Shown here: in pieces, positions 27,216 through 35,247 of the stretch
Position numbering within the stretch: position 1 is the stretch's first letter
Layout: each line of letters opens with the position of its first letter
NCBI RefSeq assembly: GCF_001543325.1
Contig: NZ_CP013355.1
Span: forward strand, 2,634,001 to 2,698,000
Source of the DNA: Lutibacter profundi
Lineage (GTDB): Bacteria > Bacteroidota > Bacteroidia > Flavobacteriales > Flavobacteriaceae
Reading direction: 5' to 3'
Length of the DNA stretch: 64,000 nt
Position numbers and translations under genes: made by a program
Notes under the pieces: model-generated
What the model was told of the DNA's origin: nothing
What the model saw: only the letters and a program-made list of their open reading frames with translations
Databases searched by the model: none

Positions 27216-27754
27216 AAATACTATACACCTTAATTTTTACTTTACTCGTTATTAGTCAAGTAAAATCTCAAGATAAATTTATTACTAAAACAGGCTATGT
27301 GTCTTTTTTCTCACATTCATTAGTTGAAGATATAAAAGCAGAAAACAACCAAGGTTTAAGTATTATTGATACAAAAACTGGTGAAATTGTTGTGCAACTT
27401 TTAATGCGTTCATTTATGTTTAAAAAATCTTTAATGCAAGAGCATTTTAATGAAAATTACATTGAATCGGATACCTATCCTAAAGCCATATTTAAGGGCA
27501 AAATATTAAATTATAATCAATTAGTTAATGAAAATTCAGATGCTGAAATAGAAGGCACTCTTTTTGTTCACGGTAAAGAAAAAGAAATAAAAATAAAAGT
27601 TAAAGCTCATAAAATTTCAGAGGAAATAATTATTAGTGGTGATTTTAAGGTTGAAGTAGCCGATTTTGATATAAAAATCCCAAGAATTGTGGTTAACAAT
27701 ATAGCTAAAATTGTAAAAGTTTCATTTGAGTTTCATTACACACCTTATAAATAA
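27212..27754 (+). CDS. YceI-family periplasmic protein
   Basis: A 180-aa protein with a signal peptide ending near SQVKSQ. The YceI lipocalin-like fold is recognisable by the strands VSFFSHSLVEDIKAEN near residue 30, the FNENYIESDTYPKAIFKGKI stretch and EIEGTLFVHGKEKEIKIKV. The family binds isoprenoid quinones or similar lipids. It is coupled to the OB-fold gene and precedes DUF5777 by 5 bp. Confidence 0.85.
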   Translation: MKILYTLIFTLLVISQVKSQDKFITKTGYVSFFSHSLVEDIKAENNQGLSIIDTKTGEIVVQLLMRSFMFKKSLMQEHFNENYIESDTYPKAIFKGKILNYNQLVNENSDAEIEGTLFVHGKEKEIKIKVKAHKISEEIIISGDFKVEVADFDIKIPRIVVNNIAKIVKVSFEFHYTPYK

Positions 27755-27759
27755 ACAGC

Positions 27760-28620
27760 ATGAAAAAAATAGTAGTAGTTGTTTTTGCTATTGGATTAAA
27801 TTTTAGTGGATTTTCACAAGACTTATCATCTATTTTAGAACAAGAAACAGCAAATAAAACAACCATAGTTACTGCAACCTTTAAAGGACCCAGATTACTC
27901 AATGGACACTCAATTGAAACTCGAAAAAAAGGAATTTTTGAATTTTTGATCTCTCATAGATTTGGAAGAATTAATTCAGGAGCTTATAATTTATTTGGGT
28001 TAGATCAATCAAATATAAGATTTGGGTTTGAATATGCTTTGTTTGATAATTTAACGGTTGCTTTTGGTAGAAGTTCTTTTGAAAAAACATACGATGGTTA
28101 CCTTAAGTACAGATTAATAAAACAAAAAACAGGTAAAAATTCTTTTCCGTTTAGCGTAACATTTTTTGGAAGTGCTACTGAGAAAACATTAAAAGATTAT
28201 GCTCCTAACAATAAGCCAACATTTACAAATAGATTAACATATACAAGTCAGTTTTTAATTGCTATAAAAATCAACTCTAATCTTTCATTTCAATTTTCAC
28301 CTACTTATATTCATTTTAATACTGTTAGAAAAATAGAAGATTCAAATGATATTTTTTCACTTGGTTTTGGTGGTCGTATGAAAATAAGTAAAAGAATTTC
28401 AATTAATGGGGAGTATTATTATAATCTAGATCCATTTAAATCCATAAATTCTCAAAATAGTTTGGGACTAGGAATTGATATTGAAACTGGAGGACATGTT
28501 TTTCAATTAATAGTTACGAATTCAAGAGCAATGATTGAAAAAGGTTTTATTACTGAAACTACAGGGAATTTCTTTAAAGGTGATATCCATTTTGGTTTTA
28601 ATGTTTCAAGAGCATTTTAA
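27760..28620 (+). CDS. DUF5777-family outer-membrane beta-barrel protein
   Basis: A 286-aa protein with a signal peptide (about residues 1-19). Features match DUF5777: TATFKGPRLLNGHSIET, FLISHRFGRINSGAYNLFGLDQSNIRFGFEYALFDNLTVAFGRSSFEKTYDGYLKYRL. The C-terminal HFGFNVSRAF is an outer-membrane barrel end. In Bacteroidota this family often accompanies YceI and c-type cytochromes. The role is unknown. Confidence 0.75.
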   Translation: MKKIVVVVFAIGLNFSGFSQDLSSILEQETANKTTIVTATFKGPRLLNGHSIETRKKGIFEFLISHRFGRINSGAYNLFGLDQSNIRFGFEYALFDNLTVAFGRSSFEKTYDGYLKYRLIKQKTGKNSFPFSVTFFGSATEKTLKDYAPNNKPTFTNRLTYTSQFLIAIKINSNLSFQFSPTYIHFNTVRKIEDSNDIFSLGFGGRMKISKRISINGEYYYNLDPFKSINSQNSLGLGIDIETGGHVFQLIVTNSRAMIEKGFITETTGNFFKGDIHFGFNVSRAF

Positions 28621-28645
28621 ATATAAATAATTAAATATATTAAGT

Positions 28646-29173
28646 ATGAAAAAAATAAAAATTATAGTATTATTAGCATTTATTCTAATGACATCATGTG
28701 CTAAAAAATCGAATTATCATTTGGTGTCAAAAGTTCCAGATTTAATAATGCCTAAAAATGGATTGAAGTTTAAAGAAATAGAAGATTACAAAAATTATAA
28801 AATTGTAGCTACACATTTTAGAACAGACAAAAATGAATTACGATATGTTTTAGTCAATGAAATTGCATTTAAACCATTTACGAATAATGAAATACTACCT
28901 GAGGGAAGTAAAATTGTAAAGATTGGTTGGAAAGTTAAAAAGATGTCCAATTTTGGTGTTGCTTTGGAATCTGACAGTTTACAACGTATAGAATACATGA
29001 TTAAAGATTCAAAGAGGTTTAAAGACAATCCAGGTAATTGGGGTTATGCACGATTTGTAAAAGAAAATAACAAATATAAAAGCTGGGGCAAAGGCACTGT
29101 AAGTTGTATAGCTTGCCACAATCTTTCAAAGGGTAATAATTTTGTTTTCACAAAATATCAAAAGGTGTTCTAA
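28646..29173 (+). CDS. Cytochrome P460-like lipoprotein
   Basis: A 175-aa lipoprotein (LMTSC, Cys18). The fold matches the cytochrome P460 family (FKEIEDYKNYKIVATHFRTDKNELRYVLVNEIAFK, then EYMIKDSKRFKDNPGNWGYARF), and one haem motif CIACH sits at residues 154-158 near the C-terminus. P460 proteins oxidise hydroxylamine or bind NO. Here detoxification or sensing of nitrogen oxides is plausible because the window also carries NirS and NorBC, but this is inferred. It is the last gene of the module. Confidence 0.78.
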   Translation: MKKIKIIVLLAFILMTSCAKKSNYHLVSKVPDLIMPKNGLKFKEIEDYKNYKIVATHFRTDKNELRYVLVNEIAFKPFTNNEILPEGSKIVKIGWKVKKMSNFGVALESDSLQRIEYMIKDSKRFKDNPGNWGYARFVKENNKYKSWGKGTVSCIACHNLSKGNNFVFTKYQKVF

Positions 29174-29413
29174 TTTTTCACGCCAACTCAAAAGCATTGA
29201 AAATTAAAATAACTTAGGCTAGATGCTCCAAAATATTTTGGTCTGTTTTAAGTTACATAAAGAAGGTTTTTATTTAAAAAGTTGCTTTTTTAAGAAATAT
29301 ATTTTCGCTTTTGATTACTTTAGAAGTAGAAAATTTATCGAATTAAAAGGGGTTATTAAATTTCATTTTCTGTTAATTTGTGAATAAAATGTATTTTTGC
29401 TGAAAATTACTAA

Positions 29414-31522
29414 ATGCTATTAAAAGAAACCCAAGAAACATTACGTTCTACACTTAAAAAATATTTTGGATACGATGATTTTCGTGAACATCAACAAGAA
29501 ATTATTGAATCGGTACTTTCCAAAAAAGATAATTTAGTAATTATGCCAACAGGTGGTGGTAAATCCATTTGTTTCCAATTACCAGCAATTCTTTTTGAAG
29601 GTGTTACTTTGGTAATTTCGCCATTAATTGCCTTAATGAAAGATCAAGTTGACGGTTTAAATGCCAATGGAATACCAGCCAATTTTTTCAATAGCAGTCA
29701 AGAAAGTCAAGAACAACATGCTATTTTTGAGAAAGTAATTCATAAAGAAATAAAACTGTTGTATGTGGCTCCTGAAAGTTTATCGCTATTAGATAATATT
29801 TTAAATGAAGAATTTATTAGTTGTGTTGCTATTGATGAAGCACATTGTATATCTTCTTGGGGACACGATTTTAGACCTTCCTATCAGCAGTTAGGTTTTT
29901 TAAAAACTACACTACCTAATACACCAATTATTGCACTAACAGCAACGGCAGATAAAGCAACACGACAAGATATTTTAAAACAATTAAACATTCCAAAAGC
30001 AACACGATTTTTAACCTCTTTTGATCGAGAAAATATAACGTTAGAAGTACGTCCCGCAAATGATAGAGTGTTACAAATCATAAAATTTATTCGTAAAAAA
30101 CCAAATGAAGCAGGTATTATTTATTGTCTAAGTCGGAAATCTACAGAACAATTAGCTTCAAAACTACAACAAAACGGAATTAAAGCAGCCGCGTACCACG
30201 CAGGTTTAAATTTTGCAGAACGTACCAAAACGCAAGAAGATTTTATTTATGATAAAGTAGAAGTAGTTTGTGCAACAGTTGCCTTTGGAATGGGGATTGA
30301 TAAATCGAACGTTCGTTGGGTAATTCATTACAATATGCCTAAAAATATTGAAGGTTATTATCAGGAGATTGGACGTTGCGGAAGAGATGGATTAAAAGCG
30401 AATGCACTATTATTTCATAGTTATTCGGATGTAATTCAACTTCGGAAATTTGCTAGTGGCGCTAGTAATGAAGAGGTTCAAATAGCAAAATTAGAACGTA
30501 TGAAGCAATTTTCTGAAGCAACCACGTGCCGAAGAAAAATTTTGTTAAGTTATTTTGGAGAATTGTTGGCTACAAACTGTGGTAATTGCGATGTTTGTAA
30601 AAATCCACCGCAGTTTTTTAACGGTACTATTATTGCTCAAAAAGCACTTTCAGTAATTACACGATTGAAAGAATCTGAGGCTATAGGAACGGTAATTGAT
30701 GTGTTAAGAGGGGCAAATAATGCAACTATTATAGATAAACAATACGATAAATTAAAATCGCATGGAATAGGAAGTGATATTTCTTGGAGAGATTGGCAGC
30801 AGTATTTAATTCAGTTAACCAATCAAGGCTATTGCGAAATTGCTTTTCATAAAAATAATGCATTGCGTTTAACCAGTTTTTCAAAAAAAGTATTGTTTGA
30901 AAATGAAGTTGTGAATTTAACTCGCCCAATTGAGTATAAAGAACAAGTAAAAGTTCAAAAAGAAATAAAAGCTAAGAAACCTAAAAAAGACACCTTATTT
31001 GAACGTTTAAGAAAATTGCGTCAAGAAATTGCATTGGCTGAAAATATCCCGGCGTATTTGGTTTTTAGCGATGCTACATTAAAAGAAATGGAACGAGCAA
31101 TACCAATGTGTGAAAGTGATTTTATAGATATTAGCGGTGTTGGACAACGAAAATTAGAAGTGTATGGAGAAGATTTTATTGCTGAAATAGTCTCCTTTTC
31201 TAATGAAAAAATAAGTACTCGAAAACAAAATAACACGAACAAAGTAACCTACCAATTGTATAAAGAAGGTTTGTCAATTGATGAAATTGCAGCAAAGCGA
31301 AATTTAAAATCTACCACAATTTTTTCACATTTGGCAAAAGCCTATACAGATGGTAAAGATATAGATATTTATAAGTTTGTGACTAAAGATGAAGTTGAGA
31401 AAATTAGAAATGCAAAGGGAGAACTAAAAAACCCACCAGCATTAAAACCTTATTTTGAACATTTTAATGGAGAATTAGCGTATTTTAAAATACGATTAGC
31501 TTTATCAATTATTGACAAATAG
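29414..31522 (+). CDS. recQ: RecQ-family ATP-dependent DNA helicase
   Basis: A 702-aa 3'-5' helicase. Motif I MPTGGGKSICFQ is near residue 44 and motif II IDEAHCISSWGHDFRP near 139. The SF2 motif VI lies in QEIGRCGRDG. A zinc-binding/RQC region (CRRKILLSYFGE...NCGNCDVCKNPP) is around 370-405. An HRDC-type helical domain and a C-terminal helix-turn-helix region follow from about 520. It works in recombination repair and restart of stalled forks. A -7 box TATTTTTG is at 29392-29399. It is monocistronic. Confidence 0.93.
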   Translation: MLLKETQETLRSTLKKYFGYDDFREHQQEIIESVLSKKDNLVIMPTGGGKSICFQLPAILFEGVTLVISPLIALMKDQVDGLNANGIPANFFNSSQESQEQHAIFEKVIHKEIKLLYVAPESLSLLDNILNEEFISCVAIDEAHCISSWGHDFRPSYQQLGFLKTTLPNTPIIALTATADKATRQDILKQLNIPKATRFLTSFDRENITLEVRPANDRVLQIIKFIRKKPNEAGIIYCLSRKSTEQLASKLQQNGIKAAAYHAGLNFAERTKTQEDFIYDKVEVVCATVAFGMGIDKSNVRWVIHYNMPKNIEGYYQEIGRCGRDGLKANALLFHSYSDVIQLRKFASGASNEEVQIAKLERMKQFSEATTCRRKILLSYFGELLATNCGNCDVCKNPPQFFNGTIIAQKALSVITRLKESEAIGTVIDVLRGANNATIIDKQYDKLKSHGIGSDISWRDWQQYLIQLTNQGYCEIAFHKNNALRLTSFSKKVLFENEVVNLTRPIEYKEQVKVQKEIKAKKPKKDTLFERLRKLRQEIALAENIPAYLVFSDATLKEMERAIPMCESDFIDISGVGQRKLEVYGEDFIAEIVSFSNEKISTRKQNNTNKVTYQLYKEGLSIDEIAAKRNLKSTTIFSHLAKAYTDGKDIDIYKFVTKDEVEKIRNAKGELKNPPALKPYFEHFNGELAYFKIRLALSIIDK

Positions 31523-31736
31523 AATTAATTTATAGAGGTTAGTAGATAGTTTCATACGATTAATTTAATAAATTCTATTTGTTTGTGTCAGGTCGAGCGC
31601 AGTCGAGAACTATTTATGTATGATATAGTTCTCGACTGCGCTCGAACAGACAAATTATTTTACATTATACTTTTTATATTCAGTGTTTTACCATTTCAAA
31701 TTTATATGTAGTTATCTACTGACTTCAATTAATTTA
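31523..31736 (-). repeat. Dispersed palindromic intergenic repeat, copy 3 (most complete)
   Basis: The termini are imperfect inverted repeats of about 30 bp (AATTAATTTATAGAGGTTAG at the left; CTGACTTCAATTAATT at the right). Inside lies a perfect 21-bp inverted repeat at 31593-31613 and 31625-31645 with an 11-base loop. On the minus strand it aligns with copies 1 and 2 (TTTGAAATGGTAAAACAC, AATTTGTCTGTTCGAGCG). No coding capacity. It sits 1 bp after recQ. Confidence 0.75.
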
Positions 31737-31879
31737 TTCAAAAACTTAGTTAAATTCTTAGTTTTATGTTAAACTTTTCTCAATAATGAAGGTTTAAAGG
31801 AATTTAATAGTTTTTAATTCCAAAAAATAATTATTTTTACCATTCACTATATCTAATTTAGAATAATTATAAATAACAT

Positions 31880-32500
31880 ATGCCCCGAATAGAGAGTCAA
31901 AAGAAATCGAAAATAAAGTTGCTTCATCAATATTATTCTTATACGGGGTTTTATAAGTTTATATTGAACAGCATTAAAAAGGCAATTACTCCCATACTTT
32001 TTTTGGTTATAATTTTAATTGTTTTTAATAATTATATTTATAATATCAATGATGGGCTAGAAATAGTAACCACCACTTTTTCTACTCTAGCTATTTTCTT
32101 AATGTTTTTTGTATCAGAAACAATTTTGGGGCTAATTCCGCCAGAAATTTTTATTGCTTGGTCTAAAAAAACAAGTACACCTATAGTTAACTTAGCGTTA
32201 TTGGCAACGCTCTCTTATATTGGAGGGGTACTTTCTTATTTTATTGGAAAAGCGATACTGAAAGTAAGAGTTGTAAAAGAGTATTTTGAAAATAAAATGC
32301 ATAAACAATTAAAAAACACTAGTAAATGGGGTGGATTTTTAATTGTAGTTGGGGCATTACTTCCAATTCCGTTTTCAATAACATGTTTGGCAGCTGGTAT
32401 GATTAAATATCCACTTAAAGGTGTTTTGTTATTTGGTTTATTAAGGTTTGTTCGTTTTACCATATATGGTGTAGCAATTTTTAATATAGTTAGTAATTAG
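31880..32500 (+). CDS. VTT/SNARE-associated-domain (YqaA-like) membrane protein
   Basis: A 206-aa protein with about five transmembrane helices. The pattern FFVSETILGLIPPEIFIAW near residue 75, LATLSYIGGVLSYFIGKAIL near 108 and the GAxLPIPFSITCLAAGMIKYPLKG motif near 157 match the VTT (DedA-like, YqaA) family. Relatives move lipids or drugs across membranes. No partner gene is adjacent. The last few codons abut the decayed asnB fragment. Confidence 0.75.
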   Translation: MPRIESQKKSKIKLLHQYYSYTGFYKFILNSIKKAITPILFLVIILIVFNNYIYNINDGLEIVTTTFSTLAIFLMFFVSETILGLIPPEIFIAWSKKTSTPIVNLALLATLSYIGGVLSYFIGKAILKVRVVKEYFENKMHKQLKNTSKWGGFLIVVGALLPIPFSITCLAAGMIKYPLKGVLLFGLLRFVRFTIYGVAIFNIVSN

Positions 32501-32508
32501 GAACGGAT

Positions 32509-32774
32509 GAAACAATTTTCAGATGGTGTTGGTTATAGTTATATTGATACGTTAAAAGTAATGGTAGATGAATAATTAGTAAATGCTAAATTTAAATTCC
32601 CAATTCAAATATCAACTAGCAAAGAAGAATATTATTCTCATTCTATTTTTAGTACGTGTTTTCCTTCAGTTGCTTGTGGTATCAAAAATAGCTTTAAAAT
32701 GGGATGAAGCTTTTAAGAATATGAATAATTCGCCAGGTTGAGAGGTTGCAGATGTTCATGGTGATGCGTATTAA
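32509..32774 (+). pseudogene. Degraded copy of the asnB 3' end
   Basis: The sequence reads QFSDGVGYSYIDTLK, FKFPIQISTSKEEYY and IFSTCFPS with stops and frame changes between, then ends GATGCGTATTAA like asnB. These stretches match codons for about residues 455-554 of the intact asnB at 22517-24181. Several small deletions, including loss of the AAWSVPQEA block, show long decay. It is a partial duplication or a relic of a second asnB gene. Confidence 0.8.
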
Positions 32775-32949
32775 AGCTTATTTTAAATATTTAGCACAAA
32801 AAAATAGTGTATTTCACAAGGTTGTTTGTTTTATGAATTAATAGTTAAAAAAGTTAAATTTTTATAAAAAGAACATTTTATTTTGTATTTATTTAATTTT
32901 ATTTAAATTAGCGAAACCTAATCAAATAATTTAATAAAAAACACTTTTT

Positions 32950-34191
32950 ATGAAGACACAAACTTTATTCACAAAATTTTCATTTTTAACATTATTTTTA
33001 GTATCAATTCTTATTGTAATTACTAGTTGCGTTAGTGAGAACGAAGATGCTAATATTACAGATGCAACATCTTTAGCTCAATACACTTCAACTCCGATAG
33101 ATGGACAGTATGTTATTGTATTTAATAATAATTATGCAGGTAAATCAGCTATTACAAAAAGTTTAAGCTATAAAGCCAAAACGGAGATGTTAAAATCTGA
33201 AATACCTACTAATTTTGCAGCAGCTAAAATTACAAATGAAAATATTATAAATACTTTTGGTTTTGCACTTAATGGATTTTCAGCTAAATTAACAGAAAGT
33301 CAATTGGCAATATTAAAAAAAGATAATCGAATTAAAAGTATTGAACAAGATCAAATGATTACTTTGTCTCCAATAAATGCATACATAGGGAAACCAGGAA
33401 GTGGTGGAGGAACTCCGCCAGCTCAAGAAATACCTTGGGGCATTACTAGAGTTGGAGGAGGAGCAGCTTATTCAGGTGGGGCAACTGCTTGGATTATTGA
33501 TACGGGTATAGATTTAGATCACCCAGAATTAAATGTAGATGTTGCAAGAAGTATTTCTTTTTTAACAGGTTCACCAGCTAACAAAAGTCCAGAAGATCAA
33601 AACGGACATGGTACGCATGTTGCAGGTACAGTTGCTGCAATTGATAATGCTATTGGTGTTGTTGGCGTAGCTCCAGGAGCAACTGTAGTTGCAGTTCGTG
33701 TTTTAGACCGAAGAGGTAGTGGGTCAACATCTGGTGTAATTTCAGGAATAGATTACGTTGCTGCAAATGGTCAGGTTGGAGATGCTGCTAATATGAGTTT
33801 AGGAGGAGGTGTTTCAACCGCTTTAGACGATGCTGTTATTGCAGCAGCAGCTACAGGTGTTAAATTTGCATTAGCTGCTGGTAATGAATCTACAGATGCT
33901 AACAGTAGTTCTCCAGGGAGAGCTAACGGGCCAAATATCTATACAATTTCAGCAATGGATGTAAATGATAATTTTGCTTCTTTCTCAAATTATGGCAATC
34001 CTCCAATTGAATTTTGTGCACCAGGTGTATCAATTTTATCTACTTGGAAAGATGGTGGTTATAATACAATAAGTGGTACATCTATGGCAACACCACATGT
34101 TTGTGGGTTGTTATTGTTAGGAAATGTAAATTCTGATGGAACTGTAAATGGAGATCCTGATGGAAACCCAGATGCGATAGCTCATAACTAA
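32950..34191 (+). CDS. Subtilisin-like (S8) extracellular serine protease
   Basis: A 413-aa secreted lipoprotein-type protease (VITSC, Cys27). An inhibitor I9 propeptide spans about residues 50-138 (QYVIVFNN...FALNGFSAKLTESQLAIL). The catalytic triad is Asp184 (WIIDTGID), His220 (NGHGTHVAGT) and Ser378 (SGTSMATPH). It ends shortly after the catalytic domain and has no visible C-terminal sorting domain. It is monocistronic with its own terminator. It should degrade external protein. Confidence 0.92.
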   Translation: MKTQTLFTKFSFLTLFLVSILIVITSCVSENEDANITDATSLAQYTSTPIDGQYVIVFNNNYAGKSAITKSLSYKAKTEMLKSEIPTNFAAAKITNENIINTFGFALNGFSAKLTESQLAILKKDNRIKSIEQDQMITLSPINAYIGKPGSGGGTPPAQEIPWGITRVGGGAAYSGGATAWIIDTGIDLDHPELNVDVARSISFLTGSPANKSPEDQNGHGTHVAGTVAAIDNAIGVVGVAPGATVVAVRVLDRRGSGSTSGVISGIDYVAANGQVGDAANMSLGGGVSTALDDAVIAAAATGVKFALAAGNESTDANSSSPGRANGPNIYTISAMDVNDNFASFSNYGNPPIEFCAPGVSILSTWKDGGYNTISGTSMATPHVCGLLLLGNVNSDGTVNGDPDGNPDAIAHN

Positions 34192-34211
34192 TATTTAGAA
34201 ATAATATATTT

Positions 34212-34247
34212 AAAAACCGTCTATAATATGCATAGACGGTTTTTTTT
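34212..34247 (+). terminator. Terminator of the subtilase gene
   Basis: ACCGTCTAT, a 7-base loop, ATAGACGGT and a long T-run, 24 bp after the stop codon. Flanking A- and T-runs extend the stem, so it can also serve the converging Lrp gene. Confidence 0.88.
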
Positions 34248-34274
34248 AAGAAATAAGCTAAAGAGAAATTAAAA

Positions 34275-34724
34275 TTAAAGATGTACACTTTTGACTATAG
34301 GATTGTTTTCTACAATATTAGATAAAACAATATGCGTTTTTGTTTCTCCATAATTAATTAATTGATCTATAAATTGTTGGAGGTGTTGTTGATTTTTTAA
34401 TACAACTTCCATAAAAATATTTTCATTTCCTGTAATTCTATAACAATTAATAACCTCATTAAATTCTTTTACTTTTTCCATAAAAGGTTTTAATCTGCCC
34501 ATAAATACTCTTAAAGTTATAATTGCTTTTAGCTGATGGTTAGTTTTAAAATAAGAAACCTTAGTGAAATAGCCTTCAATAATTCCAAAATCTTCCATCT
34601 TGTGAATACGTTCTGAAACAGCAGGTGAAGTTATGCCTACTTTTCGAGCAATTTCTGTATTTGTTTGTCTAGCATTTTGTTGTAAACAATGTAAGATGCT
34701 CCAATTAATATCGTCTAATTTCAT
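34275..34724 (-). CDS. Lrp/AsnC-family transcriptional regulator
   Basis: A 149-aa feast/famine regulator. The N-terminal helix-turn-helix (LDDINWSILHCLQQNARQTNTEIARKVGITSPAVSERIHKMEDFGIIEGYFTKV) is followed by the RAM/AsnC ligand-binding domain. Likely effectors are amino acids. It is not adjacent to asnB, so its target is unclear. Confidence 0.9.
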   Translation of the reverse strand: MKLDDINWSILHCLQQNARQTNTEIARKVGITSPAVSERIHKMEDFGIIEGYFTKVSYFKTNHQLKAIITLRVFMGRLKPFMEKVKEFNEVINCYRITGNENIFMEVVLKNQQHLQQFIDQLINYGETKTHIVLSNIVENNPIVKSVHL

Positions 34725-34816
34725 AAATTAAAATTTTAGTAGATAAATATATCATATTTTAAATAAAATTAACAGTTTTACTTTAAAAATTAAATATAAA
34801 TTCTCTTTTTACTAAG

Positions 34817-34824
34817 TAATTTTG
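34817..34824 (+). promoter_or_regulatory. -7 promoter box upstream of the 132-aa gene
   Basis: TAATTTTG matches TAnnTTTG and lies 19 bp before the start codon, the usual distance in this group. Confidence 0.45.
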
Positions 34825-34843
34825 TATAAAATAACTTTAAAGT

Positions 34844-35242
34844 ATGTTTACCTCATCACAGCATAATATCAATCATTCACGTATCTACAAAAAAGCGTTA
34901 GATATTTTTAATTTGTCACGTCGTATTGCATCGTATATTACGGATGATAAAGACATGATTTCTATGTATAGATCTGGAAATAAAACAGATAATTATGCAG
35001 ATAATTTGGTAATGAATGCTTTCAGATTAGTTCCTAAAGTTGTAGAGACAGAAATTCAAGAAAACCCTAGATTAAAATTAAAATATGCGAAGTCACTTAG
35101 GTATTTTATTGATATTTTGAATCAAGATTGTTTAAAACTAGAGCTTACCATTACCCATGGAAAAGATTTTGTTAAACTACTTAGAAAGGAGTTGAAAAAA
35201 CTTCGTAAAATACATAGTCAATATGTAAATTCTATGTTATAG
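34844..35242 (+). CDS. Hypothetical helical protein
   Basis: A 132-aa basic protein that appears almost fully helical, with no signal peptide or membrane segment. I do not recognise the family. The pattern of amphipathic helices suggests a four-helix bundle similar in size to 23S-intron-type proteins, but no signature confirms this. It is monocistronic with a good -7 box and converges with icmF. Confidence 0.6.
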   Translation: MFTSSQHNINHSRIYKKALDIFNLSRRIASYITDDKDMISMYRSGNKTDNYADNLVMNAFRLVPKVVETEIQENPRLKLKYAKSLRYFIDILNQDCLKLELTITHGKDFVKLLRKELKKLRKIHSQYVNSML

Positions 35243-35247
35243 GTTAG

